The notes: a model not told the origin generated them from the sequence alone. Positions 1 through 8,953 are shown, numbered from the stretch's first letter. The stretch: 39,714 nucleotides of DNA from Prochlorococcus sp. AG-432-D11 (GCA_003212885.1 QCOP01000009.1:1-39714), one strand, 5' to 3'. Made by a program: numbers and translations.

Positions 1-788
1 TGATCAGCAATGGCGCGGGTAATGGCCTGTCTAATCCACCAAGTTGCGTATGTAGAGAATTTATAACCTTTCTCATGGTCGAATTTTTCGGCTGCTCGAA
101 TTAGTCCAAGACTTCCTTCTTGAATTAGGTCTTGAAAAGAAAGCCCTCTGTTCATGTATTTTTTAGCAATTGAGACGACTAGCCTCAAGTTGGATTGAAC
201 CATTTTTTCTTTAGCCCTTCTCCCAAGCATTAATCGCCTACGGAACTTAATAACAGGCATTTCCACTAAGCCAGCCCATTCTTTTTTAGATGGATAATGT
301 CCATACTCGCTTTCAAATTGAATTGCCTGCTCTTCAAGCTGGAGAAGGTCGGCAATTTTTCTTGCTAATTCAATTTCTTCATCTGGACGAAGAAGCCTAA
401 TCCTCCCTATTTCCTGCAGATAAACCCGGATGGAATCTTCTGTATATACCCCTTTTGGACCAACTTTGATATTTGCTAGAGCTTTATCACGTGCTTCCTG
501 ATCACTTGCAGAATCTAAATCTGTTTGTAAATCCAATTCTAATGAGCTTTTGCTTGCATCTGCAAGAAGTTTGTCGGCGGCACTATTTAAATCTTTAGTA
601 TCTATTTTGGGACTTAGCTGTGTTTTGGAGGATTTTTTTGGCTTAGCAGAGGATGTATTCTTTCCTGAGGTCTTTGATTTTTTGGACTTGCTCTTTAAAG
701 TTTTTTTGCCATCAGTTTTGATGCTGACTTTTTTCTGAGCCTTAGGCTTTGCCTTGGCATCAGTTTTTTGGGGGGCTATTGAACTCAT
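1..788 (-). CDS. rpoD: Principal RNA polymerase sigma factor RpoD (SigA), 5' part only
   Basis: Housekeeping sigma-70 factor that directs core RNA polymerase to promoters. The gene reads leftwards off the window, leaving about 262 codons. Residues 1 to about 65 are a lysine- and serine-rich low-complexity tail. Then come the region 1.2 signature ([15 protein letters not shown]) and region 2 ([20 protein letters not shown], then the 2.3/2.4 stretch [17 protein letters not shown]), which melts and reads the -10 element. The ATG at 786-788 is the first start after the T-rich leader. It is divergent from priA. The lysine-rich tail precedes the conserved core and may mediate nucleic acid contact, but that is inference. 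Regions 3 and 4 lie outside the window, so a group 2 sigma factor cannot be fully excluded. Confidence 0.93.
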   Translation of the reverse strand, partial: MSSIAPQKTDAKAKPKAQKKVSIKTDGKKTLKSKSKKSKTSGKNTSSAKPKKSSKTQLSPKIDTKDLNSAADKLLADASKSSLELDLQTDLDSASDQEARDKALANIKVGPKGVYTEDSIRVYLQEIGRIRLLRPDEEIELARKIADLLQLEEQAIQFESEYGHYPSKKEWAGLVEMPVIKFRRRLMLGRRAKEKMVQSNLRLVVSIAKKYMNRGLSFQDLIQEGSLGLIRAAEKFDHEKGYKFSTYATWWIRQAITRAIAD

Positions 789-1125
789 TGCAATGACAAA
801 AAAGGGTGAAATGAAAATATTTGCTTGTATGGTCTTTTTTTTTGAATAACAACCCTAGAAAGATTTGGGAACACAGATCAGAAAATAATTATTAAAGCTT
901 TATTGATGAAAAAATAATCTTTTTTGATCTAGGAGAATGGGGATTTAAGGTTGAAATTGACAAAAGACGGGAACGTTACAGTGATCTTCGGGGCTTTCTC
1001 AGGACGGCTAACCTTGATTTGGTTACCCAAACAGGCGCAAGCTTCGTACCTTCCCTCTGAATAGAACTCTGTACAGTTGAGAAACAGCCTTTATGCTGCT
1101 TACTCTCCAATTTTAAGAAAAATTT
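789..1125. other. rpoD-priA divergent intergenic region with GC-rich island
   Basis: This is the only gap over 300 bp without a recognised gene. The part next to rpoD (about 789-950) is AT-rich, with a 9-base T run at 835-843, and should hold the rpoD promoter. The part at about 965-1105 is clearly richer in G+C than its surroundings, near half by eye. It contains inverted repeats and a 37-codon frame on the plus strand (TTG at 951 to TAG at 1062-1064). A minus-strand frame is also open across it. I see no sequence typical of RNase P RNA, SRP RNA, tmRNA or tRNA here. Confidence 0.6.
970..1054. ncRNA. Candidate structured RNA element, strand undecided
   Basis: The ends can pair: 970-979 (GGAACGTTAC) with 1046-1054 (GTACCTTCC), with one mismatch and one bulge. 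Inside, 1004-1009 (ACGGCT) can pair with 1040-1047 (AGCTTCGT) around a TT bulge, competing with the outer stem for two bases. 1018-1022 and 1027-1031 form a 5-bp hairpin (TTTGG, loop TTAC, CCAAA). The raised G+C in an AT-rich genome supports a structured RNA, but no promoter, terminator or family match was seen. A 37-residue peptide encoded at 951-1064 is an alternative. Confidence 0.22.
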
Positions 1126-1149
1126 TTGAAGTTAGCAACTATTCAATTT

Positions 1150-3414
1150 ATGGAAAACTTGGAAATAGAAGTTTGGCTTGAAGTTGGGAGAGAAGGAAGG
1201 TCTTTTACTTATTGTGATAAAAAAAAATTATTTCCCGAAGTTGGCGACATTGTTAGTGTTTTTTTAAGAGGTCGTTTGATGAATGGTTTAGTTATTGATA
1301 CTAGACCTAGTTCAACAGATTTCAACGAAAGGATTGAAAAAAATCCTTTGTTTAATAAGAGAAGATCTTTGAATTCCGTTGAAGCAATTGTGCAAAAGGC
1401 TGCAGTGGATTCTTCTTGGCGAGAATGGATTCAGACTATTGCGAATAAATATTATACAAGTCAATTTCGGATGCTTAAGACAGCTTTGCCTTCAGGCTGG
1501 CTTGGCCAAAAAGTAAGTTCACAGCAACAATTAAAAAAACTTTGGATGATATATATATCTAAGGATGTAAAACAGAATAATAATCTCTCTCGACGTGAAT
1601 CTGACTTAAAGAGTTTTCTGGAATCTTTAGGAGGTAATATTTGGCAAAAAGATTTATTGAAGAGTGGCTTTTCTAGTTCTTTTTTGAATAAGTGTCTTTT
1701 AAATGGCTTAATTAAAAGAGAAAAGAAAGTAGCTTCATCCTTTTCTCCTAATGAAGTTGATGATACAGCCAATTTTTCATTATCAAATAGAGAACATTTC
1801 ACTCTCACTCAGGAACAGGAAGCCGCTATTTGTAAATATCTTGAATTGCCACCTGCAAAGGCATTATTGCTTTGGGGTGTGACAGGTTCAGGAAAAACAG
1901 AGATTTATCTTCGAATTGTCGCTAACGAACTATTAGTTGGGAAGCATTGCTTAGTACTTACTCCAGAAATAGGGCTTATTCCACAACTACTTGATCGCTT
2001 TAAAAGTCGATTTGGGAGTTTAGTGGTTGAATATCATAGTGGGTGTTCTGAAAAGGAGCGTATTCTGGCTTGGAGGCAACTGCTTAATTCAAAGCAACCT
2101 ATGGTTGTTGTAGGAACTAGATCAGCTATTTTTCTGCCTTTATGCCCCTTGGGTGTGGTTATTTTAGACGAAGAGCATGATAGCTCGTATAAGCAAGAAT
2201 CACCTATGCCTTGTTATCATGCTCGCGAGATTGCTTTGGATAGAGCAAAAAAGACCAATGCAAAAGTCGTTTTAGGAAGTGCGACTCCATCTCTTTCGTC
2301 TTGGAAAAATCTTGATGGTGGCTCTATTGAATTGGTCAAGCTTAGTCGTCGTATTGCAAACCAGTCAATGCCTAAAGTTAAGGTAGTAGATATGCGGGAA
2401 GAATTAGCGAATGGTAATCGGGGACTAGTTAGTAGGCTTTTATTCAAATATTTGTCCGAATTATCTGGTTCAGGGGAGCAAGCTGTCGTATTAGTTCCGA
2501 GGCGTGGTTATAACAGTTTTATAAGTTGTAGGAGTTGTGGGGAGGTAGTTCAATGCCCGCATTGTGACGTGTCTTTAACAGTTCATGGAAATAGTAGAGG
2601 AGACAAATGGCTTCGTTGTCATTGGTGTGACTATAGATCACCAATTGGGGTCAAATGCGAAGCATGTGGCTCTCTTGCCTTTAAGCCATTTGGATCGGGT
2701 ACTCAACGAGTATTTGATTATTTATCTAACGAATTTCCAAGCTTAAGGTTTTTACGTTTTGATAGAGATACAACTGGTGGCAGAGATGGTCATAGAAGGT
2801 TACTTGAAAAGTTTGGAACTGGAGACGCAGATGTACTTATTGGCACCCAAATGCTTTCTAAGGGAATGGATTTGCCCGGGGTTACTCTCGCGGTAGTCCT
2901 TGCTGCTGATGGACTGCTCCATCAACCAGATTTATGCTCAGAAGAACAGACTTTACAATTGTTCATGCAATTAGCTGGAAGAGCCGGTCGTGGAGAAAAG
3001 CCTGGTCGGGTAATTATTCAAACATATTCCCCTCATCATCCGGTTATCCAACATTTTGTTGATGGCGATTATGAGAAATTTCTTCAAAGAGAAGCGATGG
3101 TAAGAAGAGAATCAAATCTAATCCCTTTTTCGAGAGCATGTTTACTGCGATTATCTTCTGAAACGGCATCGTTAGTTACTGATTCGGCTTATAAATTGGC
3201 AAATTTTCTAAAACCTATTTGCGAAGAACAAGGTTGGATAGTTGTTGGTCCTGCGCCTGCTTTAGTACAAAGAGTTGGAGGGAAAACACGCTGGCAAATT
3301 TTGTTACATGGGCCAGAAGAGAGTTATTTACCTTTGCCTGATCAGAATATTATCTGGTCTAAAATACCTAAAGGTGTTCATCTATCCATCAATCCAGATC
3401 CTCTACAACTCTAG
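1150..3414 (+). CDS. priA: Primosomal protein N' (PriA replication restart helicase)
   Basis: A 3'-to-5' superfamily 2 DNA helicase that recognises abandoned replication forks and reloads the replisome. The N-terminal 3'-end binding domain begins EIEVWLEVGREGRSF. The Walker A loop GVTGSGKTE is near residue 242 and the Walker B DEEH box follows. A zinc-binding insert carries eight cysteines arranged as CRSCGEVVQCPHC, then CHWC and CEAC. The helicase C half has GTQMLSKGMDLPGV and QLAGRAGRG. The frame opens at a TTG at 1126, eight codons further up. ATG 1150 is preferred because it places the conserved N-terminus directly after the start (754 aa). The gene stands alone on this strand and converges on the DUF3153 gene with about 20 bp between stops. 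Confidence 0.95.
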   Translation: MENLEIEVWLEVGREGRSFTYCDKKKLFPEVGDIVSVFLRGRLMNGLVIDTRPSSTDFNERIEKNPLFNKRRSLNSVEAIVQKAAVDSSWREWIQTIANKYYTSQFRMLKTALPSGWLGQKVSSQQQLKKLWMIYISKDVKQNNNLSRRESDLKSFLESLGGNIWQKDLLKSGFSSSFLNKCLLNGLIKREKKVASSFSPNEVDDTANFSLSNREHFTLTQEQEAAICKYLELPPAKALLLWGVTGSGKTEIYLRIVANELLVGKHCLVLTPEIGLIPQLLDRFKSRFGSLVVEYHSGCSEKERILAWRQLLNSKQPMVVVGTRSAIFLPLCPLGVVILDEEHDSSYKQESPMPCYHAREIALDRAKKTNAKVVLGSATPSLSSWKNLDGGSIELVKLSRRIANQSMPKVKVVDMREELANGNRGLVSRLLFKYLSELSGSGEQAVVLVPRRGYNSFISCRSCGEVVQCPHCDVSLTVHGNSRGDKWLRCHWCDYRSPIGVKCEACGSLAFKPFGSGTQRVFDYLSNEFPSLRFLRFDRDTTGGRDGHRRLLEKFGTGDADVLIGTQMLSKGMDLPGVTLAVVLAADGLLHQPDLCSEEQTLQLFMQLAGRAGRGEKPGRVIIQTYSPHHPVIQHFVDGDYEKFLQREAMVRRESNLIPFSRACLLRLSSETASLVTDSAYKLANFLKPICEEQGWIVVGPAPALVQRVGGKTRWQILLHGPEESYLPLPDQNIIWSKIPKGVHLSINPDPLQL

Positions 3415-3435
3415 ATTTTATAAAGTTAATTTTGC

Positions 3436-4533
3436 TTAGGGTGGTAGTTGGGGGAAGCCATAACCAATTGTAAGTTTTATTCTTTGTAATAAAAAACTTA
3501 GGCTCATTATTATTATTATAAATATTGTTCCCAATCCAATAGGGTTCCATCTCCACTCATTAATAGATAATTCATTATAGCTTCCTTCTTTCAATACCCA
3601 GGAGATCAAATCGTCTTGTTTCTCAATTAATAAAGGCTTACTAATAATAACGGAGTTATTTGATGAGGGAGAAAATGTTATGGTAAATTTTGCACCTGGA
3701 ATGCTTGGTAATTTGGTTAAATCAATTTTGATTAGAAGATTTTGCTTTAAGCCGATAATCCAATTCTTTTCGATTAATGAAATTTCTGGAATAGAAAGCT
3801 CTAGGCCGGAGGATTGACTGATAGCAATGAATAAATTTTTAAATATTTTATTGGCTACTGATGAGTTGACAGGGATTGATTTAAAAGTTTGAAGTCCTTT
3901 TGAGCTTGAGTGAATAATAATTTGAGGCTCTAAGAGTTTGAATGAATTTTCAAATTCATTCTGCCATGTCAATCTTTGGTAAGAATTACTTTGAATTCTC
4001 CAATTTAGATCTAGCAAATCAGGACCTACGATCTGAAGCTGTGAATTGAAATTGACGCATCCACTTAACAAAAAAGTTATTATTAAAAGAATAGCTAGAA
4101 CAATAGAACTGAATCTCAGGCTGAGGGCATTTGTTTTTCCTGTAGGTTGTTTTTGATATAGATTTTTATCAGAATTTGTCTTAATAGTAGAAGCCCCTTT
4201 TTTGTTGGTTAATTGATTGATCTCAAGCTTGGGAATCTCTGAATTCAAAACCTTAGGTTTTGATAATATAGGAGCCTCTAAAACACAAAGTAGTTGCTTG
4301 GCATGTTTTTGTGCAGCATCATTTTTGCAGTCAGTAAGGGATTTGCAAATACTAATTGCTTTATCATTTTCGCCTTTGCCTATATAAGCGTTTGCCATGA
4401 TAAGACTAATTTCTGCACTCTCAGCCTTGCTCAAGGAATCAGTTTGTTTAATTAGGTTTAAAATTGAAATGCATCTTGAATACTCACCACTTTCAAAAGC
4501 TTTTTTTGCATTTAAAAGATTTTGATTATTCAA
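3436..4533 (-). CDS. DUF3153-like membrane protein with N-terminal TPR-like repeats
   Basis: A 365-residue protein of unknown function. Residues 1 to about 85 are helical and read like two tetratricopeptide units (KAFESGEYSRCISILNLI, then ANAYIGKGENDKAISICKSL). A polar linker follows. A hydrophobic segment at about 143-158 ends in LLSGC at Cys159, like a lipoprotein or membrane anchor, followed by a roughly 170-residue domain I assign from memory to the cyanobacterial DUF3153 family. A second membrane helix lies near 331-350. The soluble domain is therefore probably held between two membrane anchors with the TPR part in the cytoplasm (inference). It starts 4 bp after argB ends, so the two are likely co-transcribed. 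No function is claimed. Confidence 0.75.
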   Translation of the reverse strand: MNNQNLLNAKKAFESGEYSRCISILNLIKQTDSLSKAESAEISLIMANAYIGKGENDKAISICKSLTDCKNDAAQKHAKQLLCVLEAPILSKPKVLNSEIPKLEINQLTNKKGASTIKTNSDKNLYQKQPTGKTNALSLRFSSIVLAILLIITFLLSGCVNFNSQLQIVGPDLLDLNWRIQSNSYQRLTWQNEFENSFKLLEPQIIIHSSSKGLQTFKSIPVNSSVANKIFKNLFIAISQSSGLELSIPEISLIEKNWIIGLKQNLLIKIDLTKLPSIPGAKFTITFSPSSNNSVIISKPLLIEKQDDLISWVLKEGSYNELSINEWRWNPIGLGTIFIIIIMSLSFLLQRIKLTIGYGFPQLPP

Positions 4534-4537
4534 AAAG

Positions 4538-5437
4538 TCAACCTCGACTTACAATCATTGTCCCTATTCCATCATCGGTAAAAATTTCAAGTAGTAGAGC
4601 ATGGGGAATACGCCCATCGATAATATGTGTAGCGGACACTCCTTGAGCTAATGCACTAATACAACATTTGACTTTAGGTTTCATACCCCCATCAACTGTT
4701 CCATTATTTATAAGTTCCCTGGCTTCACAGAGTCGTATTTTTTTTATAAGAGAATTTTGATCATTTCTATCTCTTAGGATTCCTAATATATCTGTCAAGA
4801 GTATTAGTTTCTCTGCACCAAGAGCTGCGGCAAGTTCGCCTGCAACAGTATCTGCATTTATGTTTAATGATTGCCCATCTTTAGAACTTCCAACACTTGA
4901 GATTACTGGTATATAACCCTTAGTTAGCAGAGGTTCTATAACATGTGAATTAACTCTCGTAATTTCTCCAACTAAACCATAATCACCTCCTTTTGATTGC
5001 CTTGCTTCAATGAGACCTCCATCTACACCAGAAAGTCCTATTGAATGGGCTCCTAATTGATTGATGCCTTGAACAATTTTTTTGTTTACTCGTCCGTCCA
5101 AAACCATTTCAACAACTTCCATTGTTTTTTTATCGGTAACTCTTAATCCATCTCTAAATGAAGGTTTGATCTCAAGCTTTTGCAACCAATGATTTATTTC
5201 TGGACCACCGCCATGGACAATTACCGGTTGTGCTCCTACAGATGATAGCAATGCGATATCTCTAAAAACGGCCTTTTGCAGGTTTTCGGCTACCATTGCA
5301 GCCCCACCATATTTAATTACAATTGTTCTACCAGCAAATTTCTGAATATATGGGAGTGCCTCGCTGAGAACAGAGACTCTTATCTCGTCATTTTCCGAAT
5401 GGTTTTTATGAAAATGTGGGCTTAAAGAACTATTCAT
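4538..5437 (-). CDS. argB: Acetylglutamate kinase
   Basis: Phosphorylates N-acetyl-L-glutamate with ATP, the second and controlling step of arginine synthesis. The 299-residue length fits the family. The amino acid kinase fold shows the nucleotide loop [10 protein letters not shown] near the N-terminus, the substrate loop [32 protein letters not shown] and the late GGMKPK motif. In cyanobacteria this enzyme is the target of the PII signal protein, which relieves arginine inhibition; that control is known for the family, not shown here. It lies 14 bp downstream of the DUF2854 gene and 4 bp before the TPR/DUF3153 gene, so the three probably form one transcript. Confidence 0.97.
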   Translation of the reverse strand: MNSSLSPHFHKNHSENDEIRVSVLSEALPYIQKFAGRTIVIKYGGAAMVAENLQKAVFRDIALLSSVGAQPVIVHGGGPEINHWLQKLEIKPSFRDGLRVTDKKTMEVVEMVLDGRVNKKIVQGINQLGAHSIGLSGVDGGLIEARQSKGGDYGLVGEITRVNSHVIEPLLTKGYIPVISSVGSSKDGQSLNINADTVAGELAAALGAEKLILLTDILGILRDRNDQNSLIKKIRLCEARELINNGTVDGGMKPKVKCCISALAQGVSATHIIDGRIPHALLLEIFTDDGIGTMIVSRG

Positions 5438-5451
5438 TTTTATTGACAGAT

Positions 5452-6024
5452 TTAGGAGTTTGTTTCTTTATCAAGATTATTATTTTTTAATTGAATCGGA
5501 AGTAGTTCAAGTTCAAGAAAACCTTGAGTTGGTGATGTCATATTTGCTTCGAAATTTTTTACAAAAAATCTTCCTAAGCGATCTTTTTTTTCATACCATT
5601 TATCTATAGGAACTCCAAAAATTTCAAATTTCATCATTACTCCTAGACTTAAATCATTATTAATTATTTTGATTTCTTGTAATTGAGGTGGGTTTTCATC
5701 ATTCCATAACTTAAGAACTTTAAGGGATGATTCTAGATGGGCTTTTTGACCATATCTGTATCTAGTTACATCATTAATAAGGTTTTCTAATTCTATGGGA
5801 CCATCTGATTTAAGTTTGATGCTTTGAGAAGAAGTACTGATATTGGTTGCGGGAGGCAATTCAGAATTTTTTAAAGCCAGTCCTATTAAAAGGATAGGTA
5901 CTCCGTAGAAAAAGGTTGGGACACTGAGGTTGGCAGCGTTTGTAAAATAGGATAAAAGGCCTACTACGGTAAGCAATGCTCCTATAATGCTAATTATGCT
6001 GGCAGGAGAGAGGGATTTTTTCAT
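5452..6024 (-). CDS. DUF2854-like membrane protein
   Basis: A 190-residue protein of unknown function, resembling the DUF2854 family of cyanobacteria and plastids. Two membrane helices fill the N-terminus (about 9-28 and 34-51, the second with [14 protein letters not shown]). A soluble domain of about 130 residues follows, including [17 protein letters not shown] and the late block [18 protein letters not shown], which I read as its conserved core. The topology suggests a thylakoid or plasma membrane anchor with the C-terminal domain on one side. It is first in the likely transcript with argB and is divergent from the 63-codon gene, with 46 bp between start codons, which should hold both promoters. 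Confidence 0.78.
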   Translation of the reverse strand: MKKSLSPASIISIIGALLTVVGLLSYFTNAANLSVPTFFYGVPILLIGLALKNSELPPATNISTSSQSIKLKSDGPIELENLINDVTRYRYGQKAHLESSLKVLKLWNDENPPQLQEIKIINNDLSLGVMMKFEIFGVPIDKWYEKKDRLGRFFVKNFEANMTSPTQGFLELELLPIQLKNNNLDKETNS

Positions 6025-6070
6025 AGTACGTTGACTCTACTAAGTAATGAAATGCTTAATTTGATTTTTC

Positions 6071-6262
6071 ATGAATTCATCTGAAAGAGAATCATTCCAA
6101 ATAGAAGAGCTTATAGCTCTTTTGCAAAAAGATAGAGCTTGGATTCTTGAAAAACTCGATAAAGGTTGCTGGCCTGAATTGAGAGTTGATTTGGCGGCTT
6201 TAGAAAGAGAACTAGGTCAGCTATTGTCACTAGTAGAAAAACAATTTCTTGATAATCAATAA
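6071..6262 (+). CDS. Small conserved-looking acidic helical protein
   Basis: Sixty-three residues, not recognised. The sequence is almost wholly amphipathic helix, with repeated acidic and leucine positions (EELIALLQKDRAWILEKL and DLAALERELGQLLSLVEKQ), like a short helical hairpin or coiled coil. No signal peptide or membrane segment is present. Its stop codon abuts the ssb stop codon exactly (TAATTA across 6260-6265), so the two genes end tail to tail with no spacer. The open frame fills the whole gap between two divergent and convergent neighbours, and it keeps the codon style of the region, which supports a real gene. No function is proposed. Confidence 0.65.
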   Translation: MNSSERESFQIEELIALLQKDRAWILEKLDKGCWPELRVDLAALERELGQLLSLVEKQFLDNQ

Positions 6263-6715
6263 TTAAAAGGGGATTTCGTCTGTATCTGGAACCAATGGCG
6301 AACTATTCCAATTCATTAGTTCTGTTTCTTTAGAAATGTTGGACTCTGTTGAGGGAGATTCTTCTCTAAGCTTATTTCTTGTATTGGAGTTTTGAGAAGG
6401 TTGTAAAGGTTGGCTTGAGCGAGAATGAATTTTTGAAAGTGTAAATTCTGCTTTTTTTTCTTTTGTTCCATCTTGCCTGGGAACGGTATTCATCCTCAAA
6501 CGACCTTCTATAACTAAGCAGTCACCAATGTTTATATTATTTTGAAGGTCTTGGGCAATATTGCCCCATCCCACAACTTTAATAAAACCTTGAGGATCAT
6601 CAGCCCGGAGTCCATCAAAAAGAACTTCCATTTCTGCAATCGCCGTTTGATTGTCTTGGGTATAGCGAGTAGTTGGTAAAGTTTTTACTTGAACTTCCAA
6701 TAAACAATGGTTCAT
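6263..6715 (-). CDS. ssb: Single-stranded DNA-binding protein
   Basis: Coats single-stranded DNA in replication and repair and recruits partners through its C-terminal tip. Residues 1 to about 100 form an OB fold (GFIKVVGWGNIAQDLQNNI, then GDCLVIEGRLRMNT). The remaining 50 residues are a polar flexible linker ending in DEIPF, the acidic tip that binds partners such as PriA, which is also encoded in this window. The total of 150 residues is normal. The ATG at 6713-6715 is only 10 bp from the GTG taken as the cobK start on the other strand, so the promoters of the two genes must overlap each other or the coding regions. Confidence 0.93.
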   Translation of the reverse strand: MNHCLLEVQVKTLPTTRYTQDNQTAIAEMEVLFDGLRADDPQGFIKVVGWGNIAQDLQNNINIGDCLVIEGRLRMNTVPRQDGTKEKKAEFTLSKIHSRSSQPLQPSQNSNTRNKLREESPSTESNISKETELMNWNSSPLVPDTDEIPF

Positions 6716-6725
6716 TTTTTTTCAG

Positions 6726-7580
6726 GTGAGTGAGGCTATCTTGATGCATGATTGCAGAAATTGCCAGGGATATATTTGGTTATTGTCAGGCACTGAAGAA
6801 GGGCCTGAAATAGCAAAGGCGTTAATTAATGATAAATGGAGTGTTTCTGTCAGCGTAGTAACTTCTGAAGCTTCTTATCCATATATGGATCTTGGCTTGG
6901 CATCTTTATGGATAGGACCTATTAATGGCGTTGAAGGTGTTTTAAACGTTTTAGAAAATAGTAGGGAAGGCCAAAAAGGATTTGATTGGGTGATAGATGC
7001 TACGCACCCCTTTGCGACACAAATTACTGAGAATTTAGCTAGAGCTTGCGAAAGGTCATCTCAGCCATATTTGCGTTTTGAGAGAAAAGGATGGGATGTT
7101 TCAAAGAAAGAACTATTAAAAAATATTCAGGCAATTTCTAGCCTTGATTTGAAGCATAAGAGAGTGCTTTTTGCTATTGGATCAAGACAATTACCTCAAG
7201 CAGTAGATTTAGCTAGGAATGCAGGTGCGATTGTATTTGCGAGGGTTTTGCCAAATGCATCAAGTCTTAAGAAAGCTTTTTTATCAGGAATTTCAGGTAG
7301 TCATTTGGCTGTTTTAAGACCTTTGCAAGGAGAAGAAGTTGGTCTTATAGAAAGTTGTCTTTGTAAAAAATGGTCTATTGATGTTGTGATTTGTAGGCAA
7401 TCTGAGGGGAAGACACAAAAGATTTGGCAGGAAATATGTAGTCGATCAGGCCTTTCTATATGGTTAATTGAAAGGCCTGAACGACAGGCACTAAATGAGA
7501 AGACTGTTTTTTCTTTTCAGGAGTTAATAGAGTGCTTGTCTTACAATAAAAAATTAAATAAATATGGTAAAAATCTATGA
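6726..7580 (+). CDS. cobK: Precorrin-6A reductase (CobK/CbiJ family)
   Basis: NAD(P)H-dependent reduction of the precorrin-6A ring in cobalamin synthesis. Typical motifs are the N-terminal GYIWLLSGTEEGPEIAKAL, the central DWVIDATHPFATQITENLA, RFERKGWD, and VLFAIGSRQLPQA. The start drawn is GTG 6726 (284 aa). ATG 6744 would remove six residues and is equally possible, because the conserved part begins after both. The last codons overlap the cutA start by the ATGA quartet, so the two are translated together. With cobO at 26866-27558 this shows a B12-producing cell, as is usual for Prochlorococcus. Confidence 0.9.
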   Translation: MSEAILMHDCRNCQGYIWLLSGTEEGPEIAKALINDKWSVSVSVVTSEASYPYMDLGLASLWIGPINGVEGVLNVLENSREGQKGFDWVIDATHPFATQITENLARACERSSQPYLRFERKGWDVSKKELLKNIQAISSLDLKHKRVLFAIGSRQLPQAVDLARNAGAIVFARVLPNASSLKKAFLSGISGSHLAVLRPLQGEEVGLIESCLCKKWSIDVVICRQSEGKTQKIWQEICSRSGLSIWLIERPERQALNEKTVFSFQELIECLSYNKKLNKYGKNL

Positions 7581-7909
7581 AAAAAAATGCAGAAGGCCCA
7601 AATTTAATTCTATTGCTTACTTCTGAAAAGAATGAAGATAATGCACAAAAATTGTGTCTAGCAATTTTACATAGTAAGCTTGCAGCCTGTGTAAGCTTAA
7701 ATAACATAAAGTCTTTGTATTGGTGGGAGGGTGGTCTCCAAGATAGTTGTGAGGTGCAAATAACTGTTAAAACAAACACAATTAACTTAGGAAAGTTAAT
7801 TGCTCTAATCAAAGAATTGCATAGTTATGAATTGCCGGAAATATTGTATTGGAATATTTCTGCTGAACAAGATTTTAAAGATTGGATAAATAAAAATATT
7901 GTCAATTAA
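7577..7909 (+). CDS. cutA: CutA-family protein (divalent cation tolerance / trimeric PII-like fold)
   Basis: A 110-residue ferredoxin-like protein of the CutA1 family, which forms very stable trimers and is structurally close to PII. Family hallmarks are LAACVSLNNIKSLYWWEGGLQDSCEVQITVKT-type spacing, seen here from about residue 35 to 66, and the late HSYELPEILYWNIS block. The link to copper tolerance comes from E. coli genetics; the role in cyanobacteria is unsettled. The start overlaps the end of cobK by 4 bp (ATGA). The stop is 8 bp from that of the convergent PfkB-family gene, with no hairpin terminator visible between them. Confidence 0.92.
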   Translation: MKKNAEGPNLILLLTSEKNEDNAQKLCLAILHSKLAACVSLNNIKSLYWWEGGLQDSCEVQITVKTNTINLGKLIALIKELHSYELPEILYWNISAEQDFKDWINKNIVN

Positions 7910-7917
7910 AAACTTCA

Positions 7918-8925
7918 CTAATGTAGATTTTTTTTAACAAGATCGGTTAATGAAATATTAGAGCGAGGACCTAATTTCGTAACTATGTGTCCTGCGCAAA
8001 TTGACCCTATTCTCCCACAAGTTTCTAGGCTCTCTCCAGTTGTATATCCATACAAAAAACCACTTGCATAAATATCTCCAGCACCTGTAGTGTCAATCGT
8101 TCTGCCAAATTTATAAGATTCTATTTTAATAATTTTATCTCCATGTATAATAGTTGATCCCTTTTCACCCATTGTTACTACAAGTATTTTACATTTTTTG
8201 GAAATAAATTTAATTGCCTTTTCTACTGAAGAAGTTTGAGCTATAGATTTTATTTCTTCCTCATTGCTAAAAACAATATCAACATATTCATCTATTAGCT
8301 TAATAAAACTATCTCTATGCCTTTTTATGCAAAAAGAATCTGACAGTGATAGTGCTATTTCGCCTTTTGCAGTTCTGCATTTTTTTGCAGCACTTGTAAA
8401 AGCTTTTTTTGCCTCATCACTATCCCATAAATAACCTTCTAGGTATAAAATTTTAGTTTGTGTGACCATTGAAATATCGATATCTTTGGGGTTTAAATAT
8501 ACCGATGCGCCTAAAGATGTACACATTGTGCGCTGTGCATCTGGAGTTATGAAAATCAAACATTGAGCAGTACTGGGGCCAATCTCAATAGGAGGGGTAT
8601 TAAATGCGACACCTATGGATGTAATTTCCTTAGTAAAAGTCTTTCCTGCCTGATCATTTTTTACACGCCCAATAAAACCAGCAATGCCCCCTAATTGAGA
8701 GATGCCTGCTGATGTATTTGCGGCTGATCCTCCTGATGTCTCTTCTTCAATAATATTTTCAGAGTAAAGTTTATTAGCTTTCGAGTCATCGATTAATGTC
8801 ATACTCCCTTTGTTTAAAGACTGTTTAGAAAGATAATCCTCATCTACATAAATCAATATATCAACTATTGAGTTGCCTATGCTTACTACATCAAATTCTT
8901 TTTGGCGAGTTTTTTGAATATCCAT
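7918..8925 (-). CDS. PfkB-family sugar or nucleoside kinase (adenosine-kinase-like)
   Basis: A ribokinase-fold kinase of 335 residues. The first family signature appears as SGGSAANTSAGISQLGG near residue 65-80. The second appears as DTTGAGDIYASGFLYG near 280-295, where Asp of GAGD is the catalytic base. The N-terminal DVVSIGNSIVDIL and the overall length are closest to adenosine kinase or the cyanobacterial adenosine-kinase-like group, but the substrate cannot be settled from sequence. Its place directly behind purA (28 bp from the TAA) fits a purine role and suggests a shared transcript with proS, psb27 and purA. It is A/T rich with many lysines, like the neighbours. Confidence 0.88.
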   Translation of the reverse strand: MDIQKTRQKEFDVVSIGNSIVDILIYVDEDYLSKQSLNKGSMTLIDDSKANKLYSENIIEEETSGGSAANTSAGISQLGGIAGFIGRVKNDQAGKTFTKEITSIGVAFNTPPIEIGPSTAQCLIFITPDAQRTMCTSLGASVYLNPKDIDISMVTQTKILYLEGYLWDSDEAKKAFTSAAKKCRTAKGEIALSLSDSFCIKRHRDSFIKLIDEYVDIVFSNEEEIKSIAQTSSVEKAIKFISKKCKILVVTMGEKGSTIIHGDKIIKIESYKFGRTIDTTGAGDIYASGFLYGYTTGESLETCGRIGSICAGHIVTKLGPRSNISLTDLVKKNLH

Positions 8926-8953
8926 AGCAAATTAAAAAAAATTGATATGTTAA

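Noticed and set aside
550-738. 62-codon open frame on the plus strand opposite the rpoD N-terminus
   Set aside because: Phe- and Leu-rich translation is the complement of the Lys-rich rpoD tail; not a gene.
960-1105. GC-rich island as RNase P RNA, SRP RNA, tmRNA or 6S RNA
   Set aside because: None of the sequence blocks I know for RNase P, SRP or tmRNA could be found; 6S cannot be tested by eye alone, so only a generic structured-RNA candidate is listed.
1461-1808. 115-codon open frame on the minus strand inside priA
   Set aside because: Shadow of priA codons, no recognisable motifs.
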